Below, piece after piece: positions 7,455 through 16,192 of a stretch of DNA of 64,000 bases. Location: IMG/VR virus record IMGVR_UViG_3300030116_004360, positions 1 through 64,000 of that record. One strand, given 5' to 3'. Position numbers and translations under genes: made by a program. Positions within the stretch are counted from its first letter, which is position 1; each line of letters opens with the position of its first letter. This DNA is from a virus. The notes beneath the pieces are model-generated. The model had not been told where the DNA came from, ran no database searches, and saw nothing but the letters and a program-made list of their open reading frames with translations.

Positions 7455-9056
7455 ATGTCTCTACTCAAGGCTTATCTTTTCAATACGGATGACCCTATTG
7501 TAATGCTTAAGTGTTGGTTAGAAGAATTAGAATTAATTAAGAAATCAAGGTCTAATGTATCTTATAGAACAGTTTTTGCACAATCACTTCAAGAAGAGAG
7601 TGATTCAGAAAAAATAGAATTAGTTCAGTTACTTAAAGATTTGATTGGGGAAAATGAAAAATTAAAAAGTTTCTTTAGTTCTAAAGCAAGGGCCGGACCT
7701 AAAAGAATAAGGAGAGCAAAAGGAGTAGGAGGCAAACCTACTTATGTAGATACAAAAAGTCCTTATGGAACTGCATATGAAGAAAATTTATTTGATATAA
7801 AAAGAGCATTAAATCGCTTTAAAAATGTAAATAAAGATGATGAAAACGTAATCGGCACTGTAAATAGAATTATTTCTGCGTTAGATAAGAAAATTAAAAG
7901 AGTTCAAGTATTAACACCTGCAACTCAAGGAAAGAAACAAAAGGAAATCCTTGATGAAATTGAATTTGAAATGAAACAACTTCAAACAAGAGCAAAAACT
8001 GTTGATAGAGCAAAAAAAACATTAAAGGATTATAATAAATATAAAGGATTATATAAGTTATTAGATAAAATATATTCTGATAGAAACTATATTCAAACTG
8101 GTCAAGTAATAGATAATGCATTTACATTTAATAGAAGTATGATTGAAAATTTAGATAAACTTTTTGATTATGGCCCAACAATTATAGCAAGTTTAGATGA
8201 TATAAAAGATAAAAGATTTATTGAAAAAAGATTTGATGGCTCTGGTATTCCTTTGAATGGTAAAAAACTACAAGATGATTTTATTGAATTATTAAGTGGT
8301 AAAATAACTATGCCTGTTACAGAAGGAGGAGTAACAAGAAAAAAAGATATGGATGAGGCTCTTCAATTTTTATACAAAATGTTTACAGGTAAAACACCAT
8401 TTAAATCTAGAAAACAAATGATTTCATTTAAAGAAGGTTTAAAAGAAGGAAAAAGTAAATCAAGAAAATCTAAAGTAGCAATAGCACTACGCGCTAAACA
8501 ACAAAAGCAAAGAAGTGGGTTTGATATATTAAATTCTGATAATTTTAATAAACAAGTAGGACAAGCAAAAGCACGACTGGCAACATATGTTGCTTTAGGT
8601 AAAGATGAAATCGTAGATTCAGTATATATGCAAGCCGGAAGATATTTGAAAAACACTCAAGATGGTAAAATAACTGATAAAAGAATTAAAGAATATATAC
8701 AGAAAAGAAAGAAAGGAGATAATCCACTTAAACCAAAATTTGTTGCTAAACTTACAGGTGAAGATGGAGAAATTGCTAAATTAGAAGATTTCATATATTC
8801 TTTCTATTTCGCTTTTGATGAAGTATTTGTTGATAAAAAACTTTCTAGAGAAGAGTTTAAAAAACAATTATATGAGGGTTCTGATGGCAAATTAAAAAGA
8901 AAATACCCAACAAGATATTCTGGTATTAATGATATGTTACCTAAGAAAGAAGAAAAAGAAGATGGTTCTGAAAAACTATTAGAAGAATTATTGACCGAAG
9001 GAACAATAATACTTAATTCACCAAAAGGAAAGTTAGAATTAAAAAGGAAGGAATAG
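7455..9056 (+). CDS. Unidentified 533-residue basic protein of the head module
   Basis: The start is ATG 7455, directly behind the site GGTGATTAAT; the ATG at 7443 overlaps the previous stop. The protein is helical and lysine-rich. The segment RAGPKRIRRAKGVGGKPTYV (about residues 79-98) is strongly basic and probably flexible. No signal peptide or membrane span. It lies between portal and scaffold, and resembles in composition the 528-residue unknown at 19110. A minor head or ejected internal protein is possible, but I see no diagnostic motif. Confidence 0.7.
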   Translation: MSLLKAYLFNTDDPIVMLKCWLEELELIKKSRSNVSYRTVFAQSLQEESDSEKIELVQLLKDLIGENEKLKSFFSSKARAGPKRIRRAKGVGGKPTYVDTKSPYGTAYEENLFDIKRALNRFKNVNKDDENVIGTVNRIISALDKKIKRVQVLTPATQGKKQKEILDEIEFEMKQLQTRAKTVDRAKKTLKDYNKYKGLYKLLDKIYSDRNYIQTGQVIDNAFTFNRSMIENLDKLFDYGPTIIASLDDIKDKRFIEKRFDGSGIPLNGKKLQDDFIELLSGKITMPVTEGGVTRKKDMDEALQFLYKMFTGKTPFKSRKQMISFKEGLKEGKSKSRKSKVAIALRAKQQKQRSGFDILNSDNFNKQVGQAKARLATYVALGKDEIVDSVYMQAGRYLKNTQDGKITDKRIKEYIQKRKKGDNPLKPKFVAKLTGEDGEIAKLEDFIYSFYFAFDEVFVDKKLSREEFKKQLYEGSDGKLKRKYPTRYSGINDMLPKKEEKEDGSEKLLEELLTEGTIILNSPKGKLELKRKE

Positions 9057-9057
9057 T

Positions 9058-9420
9058 ATGGAATGGGAAAATACTTTAAAAAGAAAACCTCCGCAGGTTA
9101 TTGCTAAAGAAAAGAGTGCTATATTAGATTCTTTATCAGCAAAACAAAAAAAGCGTCTAAAGAAAACATTACAGGCAGCAGAACCCTCAGAATACTTTGG
9201 TCAAGATTTTACTAAATTAGGTGAACTTATTGATATGATGAAAGCCTTAGAGTTTATTAAATCTGATAATAAGTTAGATAAAAGAGTAAAGACATTAGAG
9301 GATTCAAATATTGATATTGTTGCTACTGCTACTAAATTAAGAAAAGAATATGAAACTACATATCGTGCTTTAAGAGGTATGATTTATCCACAAAAGAAGG
9401 GGGATTTAAGAAATGAGTGA
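9058..9420 (+). CDS. Helical protein with N-terminal WxxTLK tag
   Basis: A 120-residue protein beginning MEWENTLKRKPPQ, one of the shared-tag series. After the tag comes a mostly helical body (LSAKQKKRLKKTL, LGELIDMMKALEF, LRKEYETTYRALRGMI). It overlaps the next gene by eight bases. Function unknown; its position implies a head or DNA-associated protein. Confidence 0.7.
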   Translation: MEWENTLKRKPPQVIAKEKSAILDSLSAKQKKRLKKTLQAAEPSEYFGQDFTKLGELIDMMKALEFIKSDNKLDKRVKTLEDSNIDIVATATKLRKEYETTYRALRGMIYPQKKGDLRNE

Positions 9421-9658
9421 AGAAAAGAATGAAATGTTAGAACTATTGAAAGCATTAGTTGAAAAAGTAAATGAATTAGAAAAGGCTGTTTATAATAAAG
9501 ATAATTTATTGATGAAATCTGGTTGGGTTGAAACAGGAACACCAAGACCTAAATTAGGTAGTGCAAACGCTGATGTTGATAATATTGCCAAAATGGATTG
9601 GTCAGATATTACTGAAATGGTCGGTAGATTAGAGAATCAAGAGCGTGGCGGATATTAA
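9413..9658 (+). CDS. Coiled-coil protein sharing a C-terminal motif with the scaffold
   Basis: An 81-residue protein. Residues 1-32 form a strong coiled coil (MLELLKALVEKVNELEKAVY). Near the end it has IAKMDWSDITEMVGRLE, which matches the end of the protease-scaffold protein, YATMDWADIHNLVRDME (M-D-W-x-D-I-x-x-[LM]-V). In HK97-type phages the scaffold C-terminus contacts the capsid protein, so this may be a second capsid-binding or assembly protein (inference). Confidence 0.7.
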   Translation: MSEEKNEMLELLKALVEKVNELEKAVYNKDNLLMKSGWVETGTPRPKLGSANADVDNIAKMDWSDITEMVGRLENQERGGY

Positions 9659-10011
9659 TGAACTGGGAAAACGTCTTAAAAGTTCGCAGACCAAAAATAG
9701 GTATTGGTGATAAACTTTTTAGATTAGCGTTTGAAAGAGTAGTTAAAAAACATGGTGGATTAAGAGTTTCAAGAAGACAGTTTCATGATTTAATGAAGAG
9801 TGCGATAATTGAATTGGCAGAAGAATCTAAATCAAAAAAGGATGCAGAATATAGAGTTAGAATGAGAAATGCTAGTGCGTTAGGAAATAAAGATGCATTA
9901 TTTGTTTATTTAAAAAGAGTAATAGGTCTTCCTAGAGCAAACTTTATTAAAAATTATGACGATAATACAACAGAAATAAAACTTCCAAAAGAATGGAAAC
10001 ACGGTGATTAA
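9658..10011 (+). CDS. Basic protein with N-terminal WxxVLK tag
   Basis: A 117-residue protein beginning MNWENVLKVRRPK, the eighth clear member of the tagged series. ATG 9658 overlaps the previous TAA. The middle is helical and basic (LFRLAFERVVKKHGGLRVS, RRQFHDLMK), with a C-terminus around TEIKLPKEW. No domain recognised. Probably a virion protein by position and shared tag. Confidence 0.7.
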   Translation: MNWENVLKVRRPKIGIGDKLFRLAFERVVKKHGGLRVSRRQFHDLMKSAIIELAEESKSKKDAEYRVRMRNASALGNKDALFVYLKRVIGLPRANFIKNYDDNTTEIKLPKEWKHGD

Positions 10012-10012
10012 A

Positions 10013-10252
10013 ATGCCAGAAAAAGTAACAAAAGAAGAAAAATTGATTGAACTAGCGATTGCTAAAGCAAAAGAAGTAAAAACCCTATTACAGGAAGAAG
10101 GGCCAGATACTTTACTTAGTAAAGAACCTCTTGTTGGAGAAACAATGAAAGTAAAAAGACCAAATAAGAATCCTAAAGAGGAAACTTTTGAAAATCCTGT
10201 TGATAAAGATACAGGTTATGGCCTAGCAGGTCAAATTAATGAATCTAAGTAA
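10013..10252 (+). CDS. Unidentified 79-residue charged protein
   Basis: The start is ATG 10013, immediately behind GGTGATTAAA. The first half is a Lys/Glu helix (EEKLIELAIAKAKEVKTLL). The second half is Pro/Asn/Lys-rich and probably disordered. It sits 12 bases before the ligase-like gene. No function can be assigned. Confidence 0.6.
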   Translation: MPEKVTKEEKLIELAIAKAKEVKTLLQEEGPDTLLSKEPLVGETMKVKRPNKNPKEETFENPVDKDTGYGLAGQINESK

Positions 10253-10264
10253 AGGTGATACATT

Positions 10265-12778
10265 GTGGCTACCTCTGGTGTTGTGTTTGAAAAAGAAACA
10301 AACCCTCTCTCTGGTAGAGTAATTGATTTATTTGAAAAGACACGCATGGCGTATCTTTCTGCTAGAGAGTCACCTAAAGATTATTCTGATTTATGGCGTA
10401 ATGTTGTTAAACAGATTCGTGGGGCATACGATGATTTAGATGACTTTGCGAAGCATCTAAAAAAGATTTTAAATAACGAATTGTTATTTAATAAGGAAGT
10501 ATTAGACCCATCTTCTGATTCTGCTCGTCAAGTGTATGAAGCACTAAAACGGGTTCGATATAATGCGGAAATTGTAAAAGACCCTTTCCTAAAGGCATTT
10601 AATGATAAAGTATTGGAAGAACTGCTTGAAAATGAGAGCGTATATGCGAAATTTATCCATTGGGCTTTACGTGACGACAATAAAACCCTTAATGCAGACA
10701 GTTATAAGAATTTAGGCTTAGAACCTGATGAAATTACAGGGGGTTATCCCGGTCTTGACCTAGTTGAGAAGGATTTGACTTCGTTTATTGTGGAGCATTA
10801 TGGTGATGGAAAAGATTCTAAACGGGTAAATAGTAAGTATGCGGGTGCTAAAGCCCTTTTAGAAAAAGTATTCAAAGAAGAAGGTTCAGATAAACAATGG
10901 TCTAAGTTAGTGGGTGTTGAACTAAAGAAAGCAGAAAAATCTAAATCTAATTTTATAGTTCCCAACAAACCTATGTATAGAATATTCGATATTGATGATA
11001 TGAATGAACTTCGTGGATTTACCGGAGAGTTTCTAGTTCAAGAGAAGTATGACGGTATGAGAATCCAAATTCATAAGATAGATAATAATATTAAGATATT
11101 TTCATACAATGAGAAGGATATTACAGACAAATGCCCTGAACAAGTAAAACTTATGAAAAAGAAGGATATGCCAGAATGTATTTTAGATGCAGAACTGATG
11201 TTATTTGATGATAAAGAGGCTTTACATAGAGCAGATACAATAGCACATATATTTAAAAATCAATATCCTGATGCAACACTTCGCATCCATGTGTTCGATA
11301 TTATGCGACATGAAGATAGAGATTTATTAGATACAGAATTACAAGATAGAATTAATATTTTATTCCATCATTACTCACCAAAATCACATGAATTGTTGGC
11401 TTTCCCATCTAAAAAAGATACTCGTATAGCAGATTCATTAAAAGAGGTTGAGAGTTACGGTAAAGAAATCATGAAAATTCCTACTGCTGAAGGAGTAGTT
11501 ATTAAAGACCTAACTTCTACATATTATGTTGGAACTCGTAAAAATCCAAAATGGGTTAAATGGAAAAAGTTTATTGATTTAGATATGATTGTTTTAAACA
11601 AAAAAGAAACTAAGTCGGGACTTAATTCATATACATTAGGAGCAGGGCCATTAACAACCGAAGAAATGAGAGAATTTGAATCAGTTGAATTTGATAATAA
11701 AAAATATCTTAATGTGGGCAAAGCATTAAATACAAAAATTGATGTAGAAGTCGGAAAAATTATTCGTGTTAAAGTTGATGAAGTAAAGAAAAATAAGAAA
11801 GGTTTTAGTTTATTTTCTGCAAAAGTTATTGAAGTTCCAGAAGTTGAAAGTCCTGAAAAAATAATAACTCTTGAAATGCTTTCTAAAGAAACTAAAAAAT
11901 CCTTAAAATATAAAATAGAAGCATTAGAAAAATCTTATACTGTTACTGATTTAATACATGGTGAAGCAACTCTTATTCTAAAAAGTGAATTTGATGGTTT
12001 TACAATTTATGGATTTGAAGAAAATAATCTAATGGCAAAAAATGCTTTAGCAAATCTTGATTTAATTAAAGACCAATTAGAAATAATTTCTAAAGAAAAG
12101 GTAAGTGTTCTTCGTGTTGGTATTAAAAATTTCTTGACGGAAAAAGGAGAATCTACCCTTGAAGAAATAGAAGATTGGATTAAGAAAAATCCTGAGATGT
12201 TAGAATTATATAATGATAAACTAAATGGTAAAACTAAAGAATTGTCTCAGTTTTTAAGAAATAAAGCAGAAGATATACTCTATGCAAACAAAAAGTTTAG
12301 AGCAAATACAAATGTTTTAGAAAAGGATATTGAAAAAGCAGAAACTCCTAAAGAGTTTAGAAAGGGTAAATTTAAGATATATCTTAGAGATGACGGAAAT
12401 CTTAATGTTATGTTTTTATTAAATAAAGAACAAACAGGTTGGTTAGTTGATATTAACAATGTTGATGATATATTTGCATACTTAGGTAAAGCAAATAAAT
12501 ATCCTGCGGAAGTTGCATCTAATGTTGATAAAACCAAATTGGTTGATGAAGGTGATGTTGAGTTAGGAATACAAAGGGACGGTTATCACGAATATAAATT
12601 AGATGGGAACAAATTTGATACTAGATTGCATTTTAGAGTCATTGAAGTAGATAATAAAGAAATGTGGCTAACATGGTCTGGATATAAACAAGAAATGAAT
12701 GAAATGGATAGTGATGAAGGAATATGGGACTTATCAAAGGATAGGTATAAGAAATTAACCATACCCAAAAAGGATTAA
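10265..12778 (+). CDS. Large protein with an ATP-dependent DNA ligase domain
   Basis: An 837-residue protein from GTG 10265 behind AAAGGTGATACATT. The centre is a complete nucleotidyltransferase core: KYDGMR with the adenylated Lys at 261, DAELML (E310), HVFDIM (342-347), EGVVIKD (409-415) and WVKWKK (430-435), followed by a likely OB fold (about 436-525). The N-terminal 240 residues and the C-terminal 300 are not the usual ligase partners. The end (DGYHEYKLDG, TRLHFRVIE, MWLTWSG) looks like a separate beta domain. It lies in the virion module, and a second normal ligase sits in the replication module. It may seal nicks in packaged or entering DNA, or the fold may be reused (inference). Confidence 0.8.
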   Translation: MATSGVVFEKETNPLSGRVIDLFEKTRMAYLSARESPKDYSDLWRNVVKQIRGAYDDLDDFAKHLKKILNNELLFNKEVLDPSSDSARQVYEALKRVRYNAEIVKDPFLKAFNDKVLEELLENESVYAKFIHWALRDDNKTLNADSYKNLGLEPDEITGGYPGLDLVEKDLTSFIVEHYGDGKDSKRVNSKYAGAKALLEKVFKEEGSDKQWSKLVGVELKKAEKSKSNFIVPNKPMYRIFDIDDMNELRGFTGEFLVQEKYDGMRIQIHKIDNNIKIFSYNEKDITDKCPEQVKLMKKKDMPECILDAELMLFDDKEALHRADTIAHIFKNQYPDATLRIHVFDIMRHEDRDLLDTELQDRINILFHHYSPKSHELLAFPSKKDTRIADSLKEVESYGKEIMKIPTAEGVVIKDLTSTYYVGTRKNPKWVKWKKFIDLDMIVLNKKETKSGLNSYTLGAGPLTTEEMREFESVEFDNKKYLNVGKALNTKIDVEVGKIIRVKVDEVKKNKKGFSLFSAKVIEVPEVESPEKIITLEMLSKETKKSLKYKIEALEKSYTVTDLIHGEATLILKSEFDGFTIYGFEENNLMAKNALANLDLIKDQLEIISKEKVSVLRVGIKNFLTEKGESTLEEIEDWIKKNPEMLELYNDKLNGKTKELSQFLRNKAEDILYANKKFRANTNVLEKDIEKAETPKEFRKGKFKIYLRDDGNLNVMFLLNKEQTGWLVDINNVDDIFAYLGKANKYPAEVASNVDKTKLVDEGDVELGIQRDGYHEYKLDGNKFDTRLHFRVIEVDNKEMWLTWSGYKQEMNEMDSDEGIWDLSKDRYKKLTIPKKD

Positions 12779-12786
12779 CTTAGTGC

Positions 12787-12794
12787 TTATATAC
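12787..12794 (+). promoter_or_regulatory. Possible TATA box before the protease-scaffold gene
   Basis: TTATATAC lies in the 26-base space before the protease-scaffold start. The same eight bases precede the candidate RNA at 37975. Archaeal TATA boxes are centred about 26 bases before the transcript start, which here would fall around the GTG at 12814. That fits only loosely, so the call is weak. Confidence 0.35.
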
Positions 12795-12804
12795 TGAACG
12801 GGGG

Positions 12805-14046
12805 ATGGAGATAGTGTCGAACCAAGACCTATTACTCAAGGGAAATTTAGACGATGAGTTTACTATATTAAAAGCCGAAGAGTTAGTTATTGGGGGTTAT
12901 GCGAGCATAGAAATAGTAGATAAACAAAATGACTTAATTACATTAGACGCATTAAACGAAGCAGTAAAGAAATTTATGCAAGAAAAGAAATTCAGAAACG
13001 TAATGACCAATCATTCAAATGTTCAAGTAGGAGAAGTATTAGATAATTACCGAGATAAAACTGGTAAACTATGGAAAACAGATGTAGATGATGTTGGATT
13101 CTTTGTAGTAATTAAATTAAGAGAAGATATTGAAAAAGCAAAAGAAGTATCTCGCGGAATTAGAAAAGGAACATTAAGAAGTTTTAGTATTGGTGGACAA
13201 GCACTACATAAGAAACAAAAATATCACAAAGAACTAGGCGAATATAACGCAATAGAGAAATTAGAACTCCATGAAGTAACAATATGCGAAAAGGGGATAA
13301 ATCCAGAAGCAAAATTTGATATACTAAAAATGGAAAAAGAAGGTGAAATTATGAGCGAGAAATTAGAAAAAGCAATTGATGAACTAGATAACTTATTGAA
13401 GGAAGTGAAAGAAATGACGGAAGACAAAGAAACGACAGAATACATGGATACTGATGAAAAAGGTATGTATGGTGAGAAAATGGACGAAAAAGCAGACAAA
13501 GACATGGAAATGGCTGATAAAGACATGGAAATGGCCGATGATGATGTTGAAGATGCAGAAACAGAATTAAAGGGTCGTAAAGATATAGCAACCGGAGAGG
13601 TTGAAGACCATGTTCCCGAAGATAGGATTGTTATTGAAGGTGGACGACCTAAAGCATCAACAATGCCTGTAACTAAAGGTTTTGTTGTTCCAACACTTGA
13701 TTTAAGTGCTGAAAACATTGAGAAGGCTTATGCTGAATATAGAGCAGAACAATTAGAAAAATTGGCTTATTCCGATGTTAAGAAGCAGTTTGAAGACCGC
13801 TTTGAGGCAGAAATGGAAGCAAAGAAACTTGAAATTGCTAAAGCCGAGTATGATGCTCAAGAAGAAGTATTAGCATTAAAGAACGAATTTGCAGAATTGC
13901 GAAAGAGTTTAACTGCTGAGAAAGAAATGATTGTTAAGGCTCAAACTGAAGCAACAGCATTACCCGAAAATTTCCCAACAACAATGGAGGATTACGCTAC
14001 AATGGATTGGGCGGATATTCATAACTTAGTGAGGGATATGGAATAA
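12805..14046 (+). CDS. Prohead protease fused to scaffold
   Basis: A 413-residue protein. Residues 1-180 resemble the HK97/XkdF-type prohead protease: GYASIEIVDKQND opening, VMTNHSNVQVGEV with the catalytic-type His, SFSIGGQAL with the Ser, then LHEVTICEKGINP. Residues 185-413 form the scaffold: acidic, repetitive (ADKDMEMADKDMEMADDD) and coiled-coil (about 310-385). It ends in MDWADIHNLVRDME, shared with the small protein at 9413. The protease would remove the scaffold once the shell is built. Start ATG 12805 or GTG 12814; the sequence does not decide. Confidence 0.85.
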   Translation: MEIVSNQDLLLKGNLDDEFTILKAEELVIGGYASIEIVDKQNDLITLDALNEAVKKFMQEKKFRNVMTNHSNVQVGEVLDNYRDKTGKLWKTDVDDVGFFVVIKLREDIEKAKEVSRGIRKGTLRSFSIGGQALHKKQKYHKELGEYNAIEKLELHEVTICEKGINPEAKFDILKMEKEGEIMSEKLEKAIDELDNLLKEVKEMTEDKETTEYMDTDEKGMYGEKMDEKADKDMEMADKDMEMADDDVEDAETELKGRKDIATGEVEDHVPEDRIVIEGGRPKASTMPVTKGFVVPTLDLSAENIEKAYAEYRAEQLEKLAYSDVKKQFEDRFEAEMEAKKLEIAKAEYDAQEEVLALKNEFAELRKSLTAEKEMIVKAQTEATALPENFPTTMEDYATMDWADIHNLVRDME

Positions 14047-14080
14047 ATTTCCTATAAAGGATAAAAAGAAGGTGAAAAAG

Positions 14081-15403
14081 ATGAGTAACTATATACGAAC
14101 AATTAAAGATTTAGAAGCAGCAACCTATGGTGTTGGAAACTTCCCAAATAACGATTTATTGAAAGCAGCAGGTATTGTTGGAGGATTACATACTCCTCAT
14201 GATGGAGCAACAGGTTTTTCTGGTGTTTCAGGCATTACTAACTTATATGGCGTAATTTACGGTCAAAAAGTTTGGTCTATGTTGAATCAAGAAGTTAATG
14301 CACTATCAATGCTGGCTAAACGCCCATATACTTCAAGTGGTTGGAGAATCCTAAAGAGCCGTCCTTCTGGCGGTAGTGGTTCTTCTTTTACTACTACACA
14401 AACTAATAACGCTTTAGGAACAGATAACCCCGGTTCTGATTTAATTGGTGGTGTTCCTGAAAATGAGTCACTATCTAACTTAACTGCGGTTGCTCCTGTT
14501 TATGATAAATTATTCATGAGTCCTAAGACAGTAGCCCATTTGTTTGAGTTCAGTGAACTTGCTATGGAAATGGCGAAAATTGACGATGGTATCGGAGATA
14601 TTCGTGCAATTGTCCGTGAAGACATGGGTAAATTCCATGCAGAAGTTCAGAATAAAATGCTATTAATGCCTCTAGTAGATTATGACCATAGTAATCTAGG
14701 AGATATTGATAGAAACTATACTTCTCTATCTAAGGTAGTAACTTCTAATGCTGAATTAACTGCATTAAAAGCAGCAGGTCAAACTGCTACTGCTTTAGGT
14801 GCTGGTAATGCAAAAGATATTACTCAATTATACGGTAATAACGATAGAGATACTGGTGCATCTTTTATGGATTCACAGGTTAATTTCGGTGGAGGTTATG
14901 CTACTTCTGATAATCGAAGTTTAACTCTAAGTTTGTTAAATAGTTTGATTCAGGATATTCGTCTTGCTGGTGGTGGAACAAAGGTTATTCTAACTGGATA
15001 TGATACCATTCAAGCATTAGCAGACCTATTACAGGCTCAAGAGCGATTTATGGACAGAAAGGAAATTATGCCTTCTCATAACGGTGTTCGTGGAGTAAAG
15101 GGTCGTGAAGTCGGATTCCGTGTAGCGACATACTTTGACCTACCGCTAATTCCATGTAAAGACATGACTAAAACAGTAAATAGTTCATTAACTGCTGCTG
15201 ATTGTCTTTCTGACCTATTGTTCCTTGATACTGACCATTTGTGGCTTGCAGTAATGAAACCAACCCAATACTTTGAGGATGGTATTACTTCTGGCAACCC
15301 ATTCGGTGTTGGAAAACTCGGAAATCAGGGTATGTATCGAACTATTGCTGAAACAGGTTGTTCATTCTTTAAATCTCAAGGTAAGATTACAAACCTCAAG
15401 TGA
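14081..15403 (+). CDS. Major capsid protein, HK97 fold
   Basis: A 440-residue protein directly after the protease-scaffold, the usual place for the shell protein. Supporting segments: an N-terminal helix region, a Gly/Ser/Thr-rich stretch near residues 98-120 that fits the extended loop, LAMEMAKIDDGIGDIRAIVR resembling the spine helix, and a C-terminal half with IQDIRLAGGGTKVILTG and FRVATYFDLPLIPCKDM typical of the A domain. The start is ATG 14081, because the GTG at 14072 is part of AAGGTGAAAAAG. Codon choice looks more GC-tolerant than in its neighbours, as expected of a highly expressed gene. Confidence 0.88.
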   Translation: MSNYIRTIKDLEAATYGVGNFPNNDLLKAAGIVGGLHTPHDGATGFSGVSGITNLYGVIYGQKVWSMLNQEVNALSMLAKRPYTSSGWRILKSRPSGGSGSSFTTTQTNNALGTDNPGSDLIGGVPENESLSNLTAVAPVYDKLFMSPKTVAHLFEFSELAMEMAKIDDGIGDIRAIVREDMGKFHAEVQNKMLLMPLVDYDHSNLGDIDRNYTSLSKVVTSNAELTALKAAGQTATALGAGNAKDITQLYGNNDRDTGASFMDSQVNFGGGYATSDNRSLTLSLLNSLIQDIRLAGGGTKVILTGYDTIQALADLLQAQERFMDRKEIMPSHNGVRGVKGREVGFRVATYFDLPLIPCKDMTKTVNSSLTAADCLSDLLFLDTDHLWLAVMKPTQYFEDGITSGNPFGVGKLGNQGMYRTIAETGCSFFKSQGKITNLK

Positions 15404-15439
15404 GGTTTATCTTAACAATAGGTAAAAGGAGGATTAAGT

Positions 15440-15799
15440 ATGGCAAATACAGTAACAATCTTAGCAGATTCAAAAGGATTTGCGCGACCTAGAGCAGTTG
15501 GCGATGAATATGTTGTTGATGCAGTAATTGATATTACTTCTTATACTTCTAATGGTGAAGAAGTTCTTGCTACCGCTTTTGGATTAAGCACAATTAATTG
15601 CGTTGTTGTAACAGGTATTTCTGTTGATACGCTTACAGGTGGTTATGAAGCAAGAATGATTGCTCCTGAAGTATTATCCGGTGCAGCCAATGGTGGTAAA
15701 TATCATGCTCAAACTGATAGATTTCAAATTCATGCTAAAGAAGCAAGTAATACAGACAATATCGGTGAAATCCGAGTAAGAGTTTGGGGCCTCATTTGA
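15440..15799 (+). CDS. Probable head decoration protein
   Basis: A 119-residue protein directly after the capsid gene, with a strong AAAGGAGGATTAAGT site. The sequence is beta-rich (TVTILADSKGFARPRAVGD, IGEIRVRVWGLI) with no helices of note. Small beta proteins in this slot usually decorate the capsid shell. The role is inferred from place, size and composition, not from a recognised family motif. Confidence 0.6.
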   Translation: MANTVTILADSKGFARPRAVGDEYVVDAVIDITSYTSNGEEVLATAFGLSTINCVVVTGISVDTLTGGYEARMIAPEVLSGAANGGKYHAQTDRFQIHAKEASNTDNIGEIRVRVWGLI

Positions 15800-15809
15800 G
15801 GTGATTAAC

Positions 15810-16121
15810 TTGGTTAAGTTAAGAATCACTGAATATGATGGTCGGCATCAAGTTACTCTAATAAACGGTTATACGTTTACTCAAGAGTGGCTTGACCTTC
15901 CAGCAGAAGAAGCGGTTCTTTCTTTAGAATCGCCTTCCCTTGAATATAAGTTTAGTTCATCTGATGAAGATGATTTACTTAATTTAAGTGAATTTGGTTG
16001 GTATAGGCTAACTAATTTCTTAAATTTAGATAATGATGGCGATAGAAGCAAAATAGTAAAATCCCTTTTACCAACTAAAAAGAAAGTTAGTAAACCAACC
16101 ACTACTAAGAGTAGTAAGTAA
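15810..16121 (+). CDS. Unidentified 103-residue head-region protein
   Basis: Starts at TTG 15810 behind GAGGTGATTAAC; the in-frame GTG at 15801 is part of that site. The N-terminal half has beta strands (KLRITEYDGRHQVTLINGY), the middle is acidic (SSSDEDDLLNLSEFG), and the tail is a Lys/Thr/Ser-rich basic segment (KKKVSKPTTTKSSK). Perhaps a capsid accessory protein. No family recognised. Confidence 0.6.
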   Translation: MVKLRITEYDGRHQVTLINGYTFTQEWLDLPAEEAVLSLESPSLEYKFSSSDEDDLLNLSEFGWYRLTNFLNLDNDGDRSKIVKSLLPTKKKVSKPTTTKSSK

Positions 16122-16192
16122 TATTTACTTCATTTTGGCTTACACTACCTTTATAGGGTAGGGGGGATATGACCCCAATAGGAGCGAGTATT

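Noticed and set aside
9636-9658. C-terminal RGGY of the 81-residue protein as a ubiquitin-like end for the E1/JAMM pair
   Set aside because: The protein is a coiled coil, not a beta-grasp fold, and it lies in the distant virion module.
12787-12816. Leaderless transcription start exactly at the protease-scaffold start codon
   Set aside because: The TATA box is a few bases too close to both possible start codons, so a leaderless start is not well supported.
13224-13718. 164-codon open frame on the - strand under the scaffold gene
   Set aside because: It is a Ser-rich shadow of the acidic repeats in the scaffold, with no ribosome-binding site and opposite to a well-supported gene.
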